From an uncultured Lachnospiraceae bacterium (GTDB lineage: Bacteria; Bacillota; Clostridia; Lachnospirales; Lachnospiraceae): DNA of 54,781 nt. The stretch's first letter is position 1; every line of letters starts with the position of its first letter. Below the pieces are notes generated by a model, which was given only the letters and a program-made list of their open reading frames with translations, was not told the DNA's origin and did no database searches. The position numbers and the translations under genes were made by a program. Where the stretch lies: assembly GCA_947626985.1 (NCBI GenBank), contig CANQUG010000019.1:1-54781 (forward strand), in the 5' to 3' direction. Below are positions 17,168 through 25,355 of this stretch, piece after piece.

Positions 17168-17794
17168 ATGGCGTGGAAGAAGGATTATTCTCTTCTCCTT
17201 CTTGCGGGAGGCAGAAGCAGAAGAATGGGACAGGATAAAGGACAGCTTCTTTTTCAGGGGAAGACCTTTGTGGAAGGACTTTTGGAGAAGGGAAGACAGC
17301 TGGGAATCGGTCCGGCTTATTTGTCCGGCGGCGGAAGGAAAGAAGCGAATGTGCAGACAGTGCCGGATATTTATCCGGACAGAGGGCCGCTGGGCGGCCT
17401 TCATGCCTGTATGAAGGCGATGGCTGCGCCTTATTGCCTGGTACTTCCGGTGGATGTGCCCCAGATCCCGCTGGAGATTCTGGAGGAATTGCTGAACGCT
17501 CATCATGAGCAGGAGGATGCGGAGATCAGGAATCGGCCCTTTATTTTGCGCCATGGGGGCAGAAAAGAGCCGCTGATCGGGATTTATCCCACCGCACTGG
17601 CGGATCTGGCGGGGGAAATTATCCGGGAGCAGGGAGCGAAGGTGTTCGCGCTTCTGGAGAAAAGCGGATATACCTGCTATGATGTGGAGGTTCCGGAATG
17701 GATGGTAGATAATATCAATACGCCGGAGGCTTATGAAGCGTTGCTTGAGATGGAGAAACATCCGCCGGCTTCTCACAAATTTGATGGCTCGTAA
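17168..17794 (+). CDS. mobA: Molybdenum cofactor guanylyltransferase
   Basis: 208 residues. The N-terminal LLLAGGRSRRMGQDK is the MobA nucleotide-binding signature (GGxSxRMGxDK) at residues 11-25; RGPLGGL and LPVDVPQIP carry the GTP and metal-binding residues. The enzyme attaches GMP to molybdopterin, giving the guanine-dinucleotide cofactor used by formate dehydrogenases. It heads a mobA-moeA-mobB group that serves the Sec-containing formate dehydrogenase at 30.6 kb. A tandem repeat lies directly upstream. The final 15 residues (MEKHPPASHKFDGS) look like non-conserved tail. Confidence 0.92.
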   Translation: MAWKKDYSLLLLAGGRSRRMGQDKGQLLFQGKTFVEGLLEKGRQLGIGPAYLSGGGRKEANVQTVPDIYPDRGPLGGLHACMKAMAAPYCLVLPVDVPQIPLEILEELLNAHHEQEDAEIRNRPFILRHGGRKEPLIGIYPTALADLAGEIIREQGAKVFALLEKSGYTCYDVEVPEWMVDNINTPEAYEALLEMEKHPPASHKFDGS

Positions 17795-17929
17795 GTGTGA
17801 GATGGTGTTTTTTACGAATCATGCGGAACGTAAGAGAATTTTTCCGCATATCCGCCGGGCCGCAGGAAACTGCTTCTGGTGGGCCGCAGGTCGGACGGAG
17901 TTGTTTTTCAGCAGGAAGGAGTGAAAAGG

Positions 17930-19141
17930 TTGCTTGAATACATTACTTTGGAACAGGCGGTGCAACTGGTCAGAGAGAACTGTTCCCGTCTGAAGGAAAC
18001 GGAAAGGATCCCTGTCAGAGAGGCAGGGGGCTACATTCTGGCGGAAGATATTTATTCGGAGCTGGATAATCCTCCGTTTCCCCGTTCTCCTGTGGACGGA
18101 TATGCGGTCCGCGCGGAGGACCTGGAAGGAGCGTCACGGGAATGTCCGGTGCATCTGAAGGTGTGCGGCTGTGTGTATGCGGGAGACGACGGACAGGCCA
18201 AACGGGTGGAAAAAGGGGAGGCCATGCGCATTATGACAGGGGCTCCCTTTCCGGAGGGCAGCGATACTGCCGTGAAGCAGGAGGAGACGGATTACGGGGA
18301 AGATACGGTGGCAGTCTTCCGTCAGCAGAAGGCCTACGACAATTTCTGTTTCCAGGGAGAGGATTACCGCCGGGGAGAACAGATGCTGCAGGAGGGAACC
18401 CCTCTCACCTTTGCGGAGCAGGGAATCCTTTCGGGACTTGGACATACCCATGTTTCTGTGTACAAAAAACCGGTCATTTATGTGTTTACCACCGGGGATG
18501 AGCTTTGTCCGCCGGGAACGCCGCTGCGCCCGGGGAAGATATATGATTCCAACGGAATCATGGTTTCCGCGCGTCTCAGAGAACTGGGGGTGGAGCCTCA
18601 GTTAGTGTCCCATGTAGAGGACAGTGAAAGGGCGATGGCAGAAACTCTGAGGGAGGCGTGCAGGAGCGCGGACCTGATTGTTACCACAGGAGCAGTCTCT
18701 GTGGGGAAGAAAGATATCATGCACGGCGCTCTGGAACTTCTGGGAGCGGAAAAAGTTTTCTGGCGGGTACAGCTGCAGCCGGGAACCCCCACCATTTTTT
18801 CAGTATATGACCATACTCCGATTTTATCTCTTTCGGGAAATCCCTTTGGCGCCATGGCAAATGTGGAACTGCTGCTTCGGCCCATGTTGTTCTCAATGAC
18901 CGGAGACGGCAGATATATAATGGAAGCACGAAAAGGGATTTTTACAGATACATTTCCCAAGAAGAGCCGGATGCGCCGTTTTGTGCGGGCGATTTACAGA
19001 GACGGGAAAGTGTCTCTGCCCCGGGGGATTTTTTCTTCGGGAGCCGTGGGAACGCTTCGGGGCTGCAACTGTCTTCTGGATATTCCGCCGGGCAGTCAGC
19101 CTCTGCAGGCGGGAGAGCAGGTGACGGTATGGATGCTGTGA
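17930..19141 (+). CDS. moeA: Molybdopterin molybdenumtransferase
   Basis: 403 residues, close to the 411 of E. coli MoeA. It inserts molybdate (or tungstate) into adenylated molybdopterin. Visible features: LAEDIYSELDNPPFPRSPVDGYAV near the N-terminus, MRIMTGAPFPEGSDTAVKQEE, FTTGDELCPPG, DSNGIMVSA, TTGAVSVGKKD (MPT-binding) and LSLSGNPFGAM, then a C-terminal beta-barrel domain. I chose TTG 17930, 8 nt after AAGGAG; the open frame runs back to 17879 with no good start. The bases 17795-17929 have no convincing gene. Its 3' end overlaps mobB by 13 bp. Confidence 0.9.
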   Translation: MLEYITLEQAVQLVRENCSRLKETERIPVREAGGYILAEDIYSELDNPPFPRSPVDGYAVRAEDLEGASRECPVHLKVCGCVYAGDDGQAKRVEKGEAMRIMTGAPFPEGSDTAVKQEETDYGEDTVAVFRQQKAYDNFCFQGEDYRRGEQMLQEGTPLTFAEQGILSGLGHTHVSVYKKPVIYVFTTGDELCPPGTPLRPGKIYDSNGIMVSARLRELGVEPQLVSHVEDSERAMAETLREACRSADLIVTTGAVSVGKKDIMHGALELLGAEKVFWRVQLQPGTPTIFSVYDHTPILSLSGNPFGAMANVELLLRPMLFSMTGDGRYIMEARKGIFTDTFPKKSRMRRFVRAIYRDGKVSLPRGIFSSGAVGTLRGCNCLLDIPPGSQPLQAGEQVTVWML

Positions 19142-19683
19142 AGCAAAATAAACCGTATGTTTTTGCCGTCAGCGGAGTGAAAAATTCGGGCAAGACCACC
19201 TTTCTGGAAAAACTGATTCCCTGCCTCTGCGGCAGAGGTTTTCGTGTAGCGCTGATTAAGCATGACGGTCACGAATTTCAGGGGGATATTCCGGGGACGG
19301 ATACCTGGCGCTTAAAGCAGGCAGGGGCCTGCGGCACCGCCATATTTTCCGGGACTCAGTGGATGGCGGTGAAGCAGCAGGCCGATATTTCGCCGGAAGA
19401 GCTTTTCCCGCTGTTTCCCGAGGCGGATATCATCCTTCTGGAAGGGATGAAGAATTCCGGCTATCCTAAATTTGAGATCGTGAGGAAGGATGTATCGGAT
19501 TGTCCGGTATGTGATCCGCGGACAGTGCTGGCTCTGGTTACGGATCTGCCGGAGGAAAATCTGCGGCGGTATACAGAACGGTACCCGGAAATGCCGATAT
19601 GTCTTCCGGATGAAATTGAAAGATGTGCGGATATTCTGGAGGGACACATGAGAGAGCAAATACGAAGACATATGAGAGAATAA
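19129..19683 (+). CDS. mobB: Molybdopterin-guanine dinucleotide biosynthesis adaptor protein
   Basis: 184 residues. P-loop GVKNSGKTTF at residues 16-25, then the MobB marks IKHDGHEF, DTWRLKQAGA and ILLEGMKNSGYPKFEIVR. MobB is a GTP-binding accessory protein that assists MobA; it is not always essential. The start lies inside the moeA end, after GGGAGAGCAGG, showing translational coupling. The C-terminus (MREQIRRHMRE) runs straight into an A-rich 12-nt repeat array. Confidence 0.9.
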   Translation: MDAVKQNKPYVFAVSGVKNSGKTTFLEKLIPCLCGRGFRVALIKHDGHEFQGDIPGTDTWRLKQAGACGTAIFSGTQWMAVKQQADISPEELFPLFPEADIILLEGMKNSGYPKFEIVRKDVSDCPVCDPRTVLALVTDLPEENLRRYTERYPEMPICLPDEIERCADILEGHMREQIRRHMRE

Positions 19684-19688
19684 GTGCA

Positions 19689-19820
19689 AAGATAAATGCG
19701 GAGAAAAATGCCAAGATAAATACCAAGATAAATACCAAGATAAATGCAAAGATAAATTTAGAAAAGAATGTAAAGATAAATGTAAAGATAAAGATAAAGA
19801 TAAAGGCGAAATTAAATACG
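19689..19820 (+). repeat. 12-bp x 11 tandem repeat after mobB
   Basis: Eleven consecutive 12-bp units of the AAGATAAATACC type begin 6 bp after the mobB stop. Every unit is exactly 12 bp, so a frame from 19623 to 19937 reads KINA/KINT tetrapeptides; that frame starts inside mobB without a clear ribosome site and I do not call it a gene. Confidence 0.85.
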
Positions 19821-19940
19821 CGTTTAAATGTATGGAAGTCGCTTTTCACGGATGAAAAGAACTCCGGATATAGCTTCCAGTGCAGGCAAACAAACCAGAC
19901 GAGAACAATAAAAATTGACATTGCGGAACTGCGTTGATAG

Positions 19941-20045
19941 AATAAATGAAGAAGTTTAACAGAATAAACGAAGAAGTTCGACAGAATAAACGAAGAAGTT
20001 TGACAGAATAAACGAAGAAGTTTGATAGGGTAAATGAAGAAGTTC
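19941..20045 (+). repeat. 22-bp x 4.8 tandem repeat before selD
   Basis: Units at 19941, 19963, 19985, 20007 and a partial one at 20029, each AATAAACGAAGAAGTTTGACAG with 1-3 changes in the first four; the partial copy diverges more. The array ends 22 bp before the selD start. The 22-bp period equals two turns of B-DNA. Confidence 0.9.
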
Positions 20046-20067
20046 TAAATGGAAAAGGGGTGAAAAA

Positions 20068-21108
20068 ATGAACGGAGAAGTCAGGCTGACATCCATGACC
20101 AGGACAGCGGGGTGAGCTGCGAAATTAGGTCCTGAGACCCTTGCCCAGGTTCTGGGCAAGCTGCCGCATTTTTATGATGATAATCTGCTGGTGGGGATAG
20201 AGACTTCCGATGACGCCGCCATCTATAAGGTGTCGGAGGAGCTTGCCCTGATCCAGACTGTTGATTTTTTCACCCCTGTTGTGGATGATCCCTATATTTT
20301 CGGGCAGATCGCCGCTGCCAACGCCCTGAGCGACGTTTACGCCATGGGCGGGGAGCCGAAGCTGGCTCTGAACATCGTGGGATTCCCCAACTGCCTGGAG
20401 CCTTCCGTTCTGGAAGCGATCCTGGCGGGAGGAGCGGATAAGGTGAAGGAGGCGGGAGCCATCCTTGCCGGAGGGCATTCCATACAGGACGACGAACCCA
20501 AATATGGCCTGAGCGTCACAGGGTTTGTCCATCCGGACAGAATTCTGAAAAATTACGGCTGCCGGCCGGGAGACGTGCTGATCCTCACCAAGCAGGTGGG
20601 AAGCGGCATCATCAATACCGCGGTGAAGGCGGGGATGGCCTCGGACGCAGCGGTGCGGGAGGTATGCGCCGTTATGACCTCTCTGAACAAAAAGGCGAAG
20701 GAGGCCGCGGAGAATTATCCGGTACATGCCTGTACGGACGTCACCGGATTCGGCGTTCTGGGCCACTGCGCGGAGATGGCACAGGCCAGCCGGGTTACCT
20801 TTGACCTGAAGGTAAGGGACATTCCTTATCTGGAAGAGGCGGCCGCCTACGCGAAAATGGGACTGGTGCCTGCGGGCGCATACCGGAACAGAGAGTACTG
20901 TGAGAATAAAGTGGATGCGGGAAATACGGAGGAGCATTATCTGGACCTTCTCTATGATCCCCAAACCTCCGGAGGACTTCTGTTTTCTGTGGAGCCGCAG
21001 TATGCTGAAAAAATCATGGATGAGCTGGAAAAAAAGCAGACGGGGACGAGAGCCTCGGTCATCGGTACTGTTACAGAAAGGAGAAACAAACTGATCCGCC
21101 TGCGTTGA
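20068..21108 (+). CDS. selD: Selenide, water dikinase; selenocysteine-containing
   Basis: 346 residues with an in-frame UGA at 20113-20115 read as selenocysteine 16. The context TRTAG-Sec-AAKLGPETL matches the catalytic (Cys/Sec)-x2-K loop of SelD. Downstream are GIETSDDAAIY, the DFFTPVVDDPY metal/ATP motif, GGHSIQD and TDVTGFGVLGH. SelD makes selenophosphate from selenide and ATP for SelA and for selenium-modified tRNA. I chose ATG 20068 after AAAAGGGGTG; annotation that stops at UGA would wrongly begin near 20191. The hairpin just after the UGA supports recoding. It follows mobB and precedes a LysR regulator. Confidence 0.95.
20113..20139 (+). promoter_or_regulatory. Selenocysteine UGA and SECIS-like hairpin in selD
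   Basis: UGA 20113-20115, then GGTC (20128-20131), loop CTGA, GACC (20136-20139). The loop starts at nucleotide +20 counting the U of UGA as +1. A second strong stem, CTTGCCCA/TGGGCAAG, follows at 20140-20160. Confidence 0.75.
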
Positions 21109-21121
21109 AAGGCAGGCGGAT
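21094..21121 (+). promoter_or_regulatory. Hairpin spanning the selD stop codon
   Basis: ATCCGCCTG (21094-21102) pairs perfectly with CAGGCGGAT (21113-21121). No U-run follows, so a simple terminator is doubtful; it may protect the selD end or mask the start region of the LysR gene. Confidence 0.55.
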
Positions 21122-21142
21122 GTGTGTAAAAACGGCATATCT

Positions 21143-22039
21143 ATGAATTTGAAGCAATTAGAGGCATTTGTGAAGGTTGCGGAGGAAAGGAGCTTTTCCA
21201 GGGCGGCGCAGATGCTGTTTCTGGCTCAGCCTACAGTGAGCGCCCATATATCCGAGTTGGAGAAGGAACTGGGCGTGCGGCTGTTTGTGCGGAATACCAG
21301 GGAGGTCCGGCTTTCCGGGGATGGAGAGCGCCTGTATCGGTATGCCCATCAGATCGTTGTGCTGGAGGAGACCATCCGAAATGAATTTTCCCAAAAAGAG
21401 AAGGATGGAGTAAAGTGCATTTCCATCGCCGCTTCATCCATTCCGGGACATTATCTCCTTCCGGATATTCTGGCCTGGTACAGCAGGAAAAACCCGGAGA
21501 TGCAGTTCCGTATTACGGAAACGGACAGCGCCGGCGTTGTGCAGCAGGTGGCTGATCACAGTGTGGATATCGGCTTTAACGGTACCGTGCTGGAAAAAAG
21601 AAACTGCTGTTATGTTCCCTTTTATACGGATGAGCTGGTAGTTCTGATGCCCAATACGGAAAAATATAAAAAGATTCGAAACTCGGAAACGACTCTCGCC
21701 TGGATCGCAGGCGAGCCGCTGATCCTTCGGGAGATCGGATCCGGAACCAGAAAAGAGGCGGAACGGATTCTGAAAAAGGCGGGAATTGCGCAGGAACAGC
21801 TGAATATCGTTGCCAGCATTGAAAATACGGAGGCGATCCAGAAATCGGTGAGGAGCGGACTGGGGATTACGATTCTCTCCAGACTGGCGGCCCGGGAATA
21901 TATTGAATCCGGTCAGGTGCTGGATTTTTCTCTGGGGGCCCAGGGAAAGCGAAAACTGAATCTGGTTTATAATAAGAACCGTCAGCTTTCGGCCGCTGTG
22001 CTCCGGTTTATCAGAGCGGTGCAGGAACTGTATAAATGA
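21143..22039 (+). CDS. LysR-family regulator, selenium-metabolism-associated type
   Basis: 298 residues. Residues 1-60 are the LysR helix-turn-helix (MNLKQLEAFVKVAEERSFSRAAQMLFLAQPT..., shown in part), then a ligand-binding domain (VKCISIAASSIPGHYLLPDILAWY, EIGSGTRKEAERIL). LysR genes beside selD and yedE are a known feature of selenium-using Clostridia. I chose ATG 21143 because the conserved region starts there; GTG 21122 is an in-frame alternative directly after the selD hairpin. Likely targets are the selenium and formate genes nearby, where the inverted repeat at 30547-30570 is a candidate site (inference). Confidence 0.88.
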   Translation: MNLKQLEAFVKVAEERSFSRAAQMLFLAQPTVSAHISELEKELGVRLFVRNTREVRLSGDGERLYRYAHQIVVLEETIRNEFSQKEKDGVKCISIAASSIPGHYLLPDILAWYSRKNPEMQFRITETDSAGVVQQVADHSVDIGFNGTVLEKRNCCYVPFYTDELVVLMPNTEKYKKIRNSETTLAWIAGEPLILREIGSGTRKEAERILKKAGIAQEQLNIVASIENTEAIQKSVRSGLGITILSRLAAREYIESGQVLDFSLGAQGKRKLNLVYNKNRQLSAAVLRFIRAVQELYK

Positions 22040-22196
22040 CAGATTTGCTGCTTAAAAGGCTGCTGTTTGAAAAAAATGACCGGAAAATAACTCGTTTTCC
22101 AGCGATCGGTGCAGACGGCGCTGACAATGGAAAGTATCTTATGTAAGCATTTTCTGACATGAATCGGAGAGATGCAGAAAGGCAGGAAGCTGCAGT

Positions 22197-23237
22197 ATGG
22201 TAACTATTAAAGAAATCGCCAGGGAATGCGGCGTTTCCGTCACGACGGTATCCAATGTTCTGAATGGAAAAGCGAAGGTGGGAGAGGAAAAGAGGCGGAA
22301 AATCCTTGAGGTGATTCAGGCGAGGGAGTATAGTCCCAATTCCATTGCCCAGGGGCTGCGTATGCAGAAGACCAGGATGATCGGTATTATTGCGGAGGAT
22401 ATCTCGCAGTTTTCCACGCCGGAAATCGTGGAGGGCGTCATGAGCTGCTGCGAGGAGAAGGGGTATCGTCTCATTGTGAAGAACCTGCGTCTGTATGCCA
22501 GGTGGAGGGACTCCTGGTTTGACAATGCGGACGCCTATCATTCGATTCTGGATCCTGTCCTGGCGGAAATGAATTCCACTATGGTGGACGGCGTGATTTA
22601 TATTGCCGGTCATGCCAGAATCATCAACTGCTTTCCCGAGAATTATCATATTCCGGCGGTAATGGCCTATGGGTACAGCCAGAACCGCCATGTGCCGTGC
22701 GTGCTGATGGATGATGAACAGGCGTCTTATCAGATCGTCAATTATATGATCGGGAAAGGGCACCGCAGAATCGGGGTGATCGCGGGGCGTATGAATAATA
22801 TTCATACGCAGCGGAGACTTCTCGGTTATCAGAAGGCGCTGTACGAGGCGGGGATTCTGTATAATCCGCTGTGGGTGCGTTACGGCGACTGGGACAAGGA
22901 ATCCGGCTACCAGGAGGCTGGCCCTCTTCTGGATGCCGGAGTCACGGCGGTCTTCTGTTTTTCAGACAGAATGGCCGGCGGGCTCTATCATTATATGGCG
23001 GAGCACGGTCTGTGTCCCGGGAAGGACCTGGCGGTGGCGGGCTTTGATAATCAGGATATTGTGGAATATTTTATACCGGGTCTGACTACGATGGATTTGC
23101 CCCTGATTGAGATTGGCCATACAGCCGCGCGGCTTCTTCTGCAGCGGCTGGAGGGAGAGAAGGAAGAGGAAGAGGCGGGGGAGCAGATTCTGCTGCCCTG
23201 CTCACTGATCGAGCGTGATTCGGTGCAGCCGGTGTAA
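22197..23237 (+). CDS. LacI-family transcriptional regulator
   Basis: 346 residues. The N-terminal VTIKEIARECGVSVTTVSNVLNG is the LacI headpiece (positions 2-24, shown continuous only in part here), with a hinge SIAQGLRMQKTRMIG and a sugar-binding periplasmic-protein-like domain (CFSDRMAGGLYHYMAEHG, VAGFDNQDI, TTMDLPLIEIG). It probably controls the convergent sugar ABC importer (23.4-26.8 kb) through the perfect palindrome ATAAAACGTTTTAT at 27120-27133. The two units converge on the terminator at 23261. The effector sugar is not evident. Confidence 0.9.
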   Translation: MVTIKEIARECGVSVTTVSNVLNGKAKVGEEKRRKILEVIQAREYSPNSIAQGLRMQKTRMIGIIAEDISQFSTPEIVEGVMSCCEEKGYRLIVKNLRLYARWRDSWFDNADAYHSILDPVLAEMNSTMVDGVIYIAGHARIINCFPENYHIPAVMAYGYSQNRHVPCVLMDDEQASYQIVNYMIGKGHRRIGVIAGRMNNIHTQRRLLGYQKALYEAGILYNPLWVRYGDWDKESGYQEAGPLLDAGVTAVFCFSDRMAGGLYHYMAEHGLCPGKDLAVAGFDNQDIVEYFIPGLTTMDLPLIEIGHTAARLLLQRLEGEKEEEEAGEQILLPCSLIERDSVQPV

Positions 23238-23260
23238 CGTACGGCTTTGCGCAAAATGAG

Positions 23261-23297
23261 AGTGCTGCTGCATGAGGATATGCAGCAGCACTTTTTC
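23261..23297 (+). terminator. Bidirectional terminator
   Basis: Perfect 12-bp stem AGTGCTGCTGCA/TGCAGCAGCACT with an 8-nt loop, then TTTTT. It closes the lacI transcript. Confidence 0.9.
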
Positions 23298-23382
23298 TGC
23301 GTCCTGATTTTTCAGACGCGGCATTGTCGCCTTTACAAACAGTTTTGCAATATTGTTATTACTAAGCTTCCGTATTGCCGTA

Positions 23383-24267
23383 TTATCCCTTTACAGCGCC
23401 GACAGCAATACCTTTCACAAAGTATTTCTGCATGAACGGGTAGATCACCATAATCGGCAGCACGCCCATGACGGTCAGAGCCATACGGACAGAGGTGGAA
23501 GGCAGATCGGCAGTATTGACGCTACCGCCGGCCTGCGCCTGCTGCCGCAGGGAATCCAGATCTCGCTGGATATTCATCAGCAGCACCTGAATACTGAACA
23601 TTCTGTCATCGTTCAGATAGTACAGACCGTTCATCCAGTCATTCCAGTAGGCCAGGCCCACCAGAAGGCCGATGGTGGCGATGATGGGAAGAGCCATGGG
23701 CAGCACAACGCCGAAGAGAATCCGGAATTCGCTGGCGCCGTCCACGCGGGCGGCTTCCACCACGGCGTCGGGAATGTTGGCGGTGAAATACGTACGCATC
23801 ATGATAACGTTAAAAGCGTTCATCAGCAGTCCCGGAACCAGCAGGGCAAAATAGGTATTGCGGATATGGAATGTCTGCGTCCACATCAGATAGGAGGGAA
23901 CCAGACCGCCGGAAAACAGCATGGTAAAGAACAGATAGAACGCGAAGATATTCCGGCCGGGAAGCTCTTTTCTGGAGAGCGGGTAGGCGTACAGGATGGT
24001 GAGAAGCAGGTTGCATACGGTACCTACGATGGTTACCATCAGGGAAATTCCGTATCCGCGCACCACGGCGCTTGACTTTGTGAGCAGATACTGATAGGCG
24101 TAGGTGCTGAATTTGGACGGGAAGAAGCTGTAGCCGTCTGTGATCAGTGCCTGCTCGTCCGTGAAGGAGGACATCACCAGAAGCACAAAGGGCGCCACTG
24201 CGCAAACCGCAAGAAAGATCATCAGGATATTTGCAAAAATCTGGAATCCTTTTTTATTTTCAACCAT
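23383..24267 (-). CDS. Carbohydrate ABC transporter permease (LplC/YtcP type)
   Basis: 294 residues with six hydrophobic helices and the EAA loop EAARVDGASEFRILFGVVLP. Starts MVENKKGFQIFANI, ends with the conserved FVKGIAVGAVKG tail of this permease class. It forms a heterodimer with the permease encoded 17 bp upstream. The family imports oligosaccharides or complex glycans (LplC, YtcP, and UgpE relatives). No ATPase gene lies nearby; such systems commonly share an MsmX-like ATPase encoded elsewhere. Confidence 0.92.
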   Translation of the reverse strand: MVENKKGFQIFANILMIFLAVCAVAPFVLLVMSSFTDEQALITDGYSFFPSKFSTYAYQYLLTKSSAVVRGYGISLMVTIVGTVCNLLLTILYAYPLSRKELPGRNIFAFYLFFTMLFSGGLVPSYLMWTQTFHIRNTYFALLVPGLLMNAFNVIMMRTYFTANIPDAVVEAARVDGASEFRILFGVVLPMALPIIATIGLLVGLAYWNDWMNGLYYLNDDRMFSIQVLLMNIQRDLDSLRQQAQAGGSVNTADLPSTSVRMALTVMGVLPIMVIYPFMQKYFVKGIAVGAVKG

Positions 24268-24284
24268 AATCTGCTTCCTCCTTC

Positions 24285-25202
24285 CTAGAACAGGGAACTG
24301 TCGCTGTCCACTTTGCGGACAATCAGGTTAGCGGTTACCACCAGAACAAATCCTACGATGGACTGATACACGCCTGCAGCGGAGGACATTCCGATATTGT
24401 TTGTCTGCATCAGGCCGCGGTACACATAGGTATCGATGGTCTGGGTCACGCCGATCAGCGGGCCGGAGTTCTGGGGAACCTGATAGAACAGACCGAAGTC
24501 AGACCGGAAGATTCCGCCCAATGCCATCAGGGTCAGAATGATGATGGTGGATTTCAGACCGGGCAGAGTAACGTTCCTGATCTGCTGCCAGCGGTTGGCG
24601 CCGTCCACCACAGCCGCCTCGTACAGCGTGTGGTCGATGCCGCAGATGGTGGCATAGTACAGGATCATGTTGTAGCCCAGGCCCTTCCAGATATTGATGA
24701 TAACAAGAATGAACGGCCAGTATTTGGGCGTGTTGTACCAGTCGATGGGATTCGCGCCCAGGGCGGCGAGAAGAGAATTGTTGATATAACCGTTGCTGCT
24801 GCTCAAAAAGGCAAATGCCAGATAGCTGACAATTACCATGGAAATCAGATAGGGGATCAGAATGACCGTCTGATACAGCTGCTTGGCCAGATGGTTGCGG
24901 ATTTCATTGAGGATGATGGCAACGGCCACGGCCAGCACGGTGCCCAGAGTGATGAACACCAGATTGTACAGCAGAGTGTTGCGGATCATGATGAAAGCGT
25001 CCTTGGTTTTGAACAGGAACTCAAAGTTCTGGAATCCGCACCAGGGGCTTCCGTAGATGCCTTCCCTGGCGTTGTACTGCCGGAAAGCGATCTGGATGCC
25101 CGCCATGGGAATATAGCAGTTGATAAACAGATAAACGACACCCGGCACAAACATCAGATAGAGGGGCCAGAAGCGTTTCAGCCTTTTTCCAAAAGTTTTC
25201 AT
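24285..25202 (-). CDS. Carbohydrate ABC transporter permease (LplB/YteP type)
   Basis: 305 residues. An N-terminal RFWPLYLMFVPGVVYLFI helix, the MAGIQIAFRQYN loop, a WKGLGYNMILYYA helix and the EAA motif EAAVVDGANRWQQIRNVTLPGL (split here only by description) mark the LplB/YteP permease family. It precedes the partner permease on the same strand, and follows the binding-protein gene after a partial terminator. A GGAGGAATAAAT sequence supplies its ribosome site. Confidence 0.92.
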   Translation of the reverse strand: MKTFGKRLKRFWPLYLMFVPGVVYLFINCYIPMAGIQIAFRQYNAREGIYGSPWCGFQNFEFLFKTKDAFIMIRNTLLYNLVFITLGTVLAVAVAIILNEIRNHLAKQLYQTVILIPYLISMVIVSYLAFAFLSSSNGYINNSLLAALGANPIDWYNTPKYWPFILVIINIWKGLGYNMILYYATICGIDHTLYEAAVVDGANRWQQIRNVTLPGLKSTIIILTLMALGGIFRSDFGLFYQVPQNSGPLIGVTQTIDTYVYRGLMQTNNIGMSSAAGVYQSIVGFVLVVTANLIVRKVDSDSSLF

Positions 25203-25276
25203 ATTTATTCCTCCTACAGGGCAGGGAAGAGGGGAAATACGCCGCGCATATTTTCCTTCTTATGGATTGTGAAAAG

Positions 25277-25313
25277 AAGGGCGGGCGGGGGATGAACCCC
25301 CATACCCGCCCTT
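25277..25313 (-). terminator. Partial terminator between binding protein and permeases
   Basis: AAGGGCGGG (25277-25285) pairs with CCCGCCCTT (25305-25313), with an inner GGGGG/CCCCC; on the minus strand CTTTTC follows. It should favour binding-protein expression over the permeases. Confidence 0.8.
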
Positions 25314-25355
25314 TCCCTTACTGCCTGGTTCTGTGATAATTACCGTGCCTGATAA

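Noticed and set aside
17795..17929. A small gene between mobA and moeA
   Set aside because: The open frame has no ribosome site and no similarity; it looks like spacer.
19623..19937. A 104-residue protein with KINA/KINT repeats
   Set aside because: It starts inside mobB with no clear ribosome site and is mostly the translated 12-bp array.
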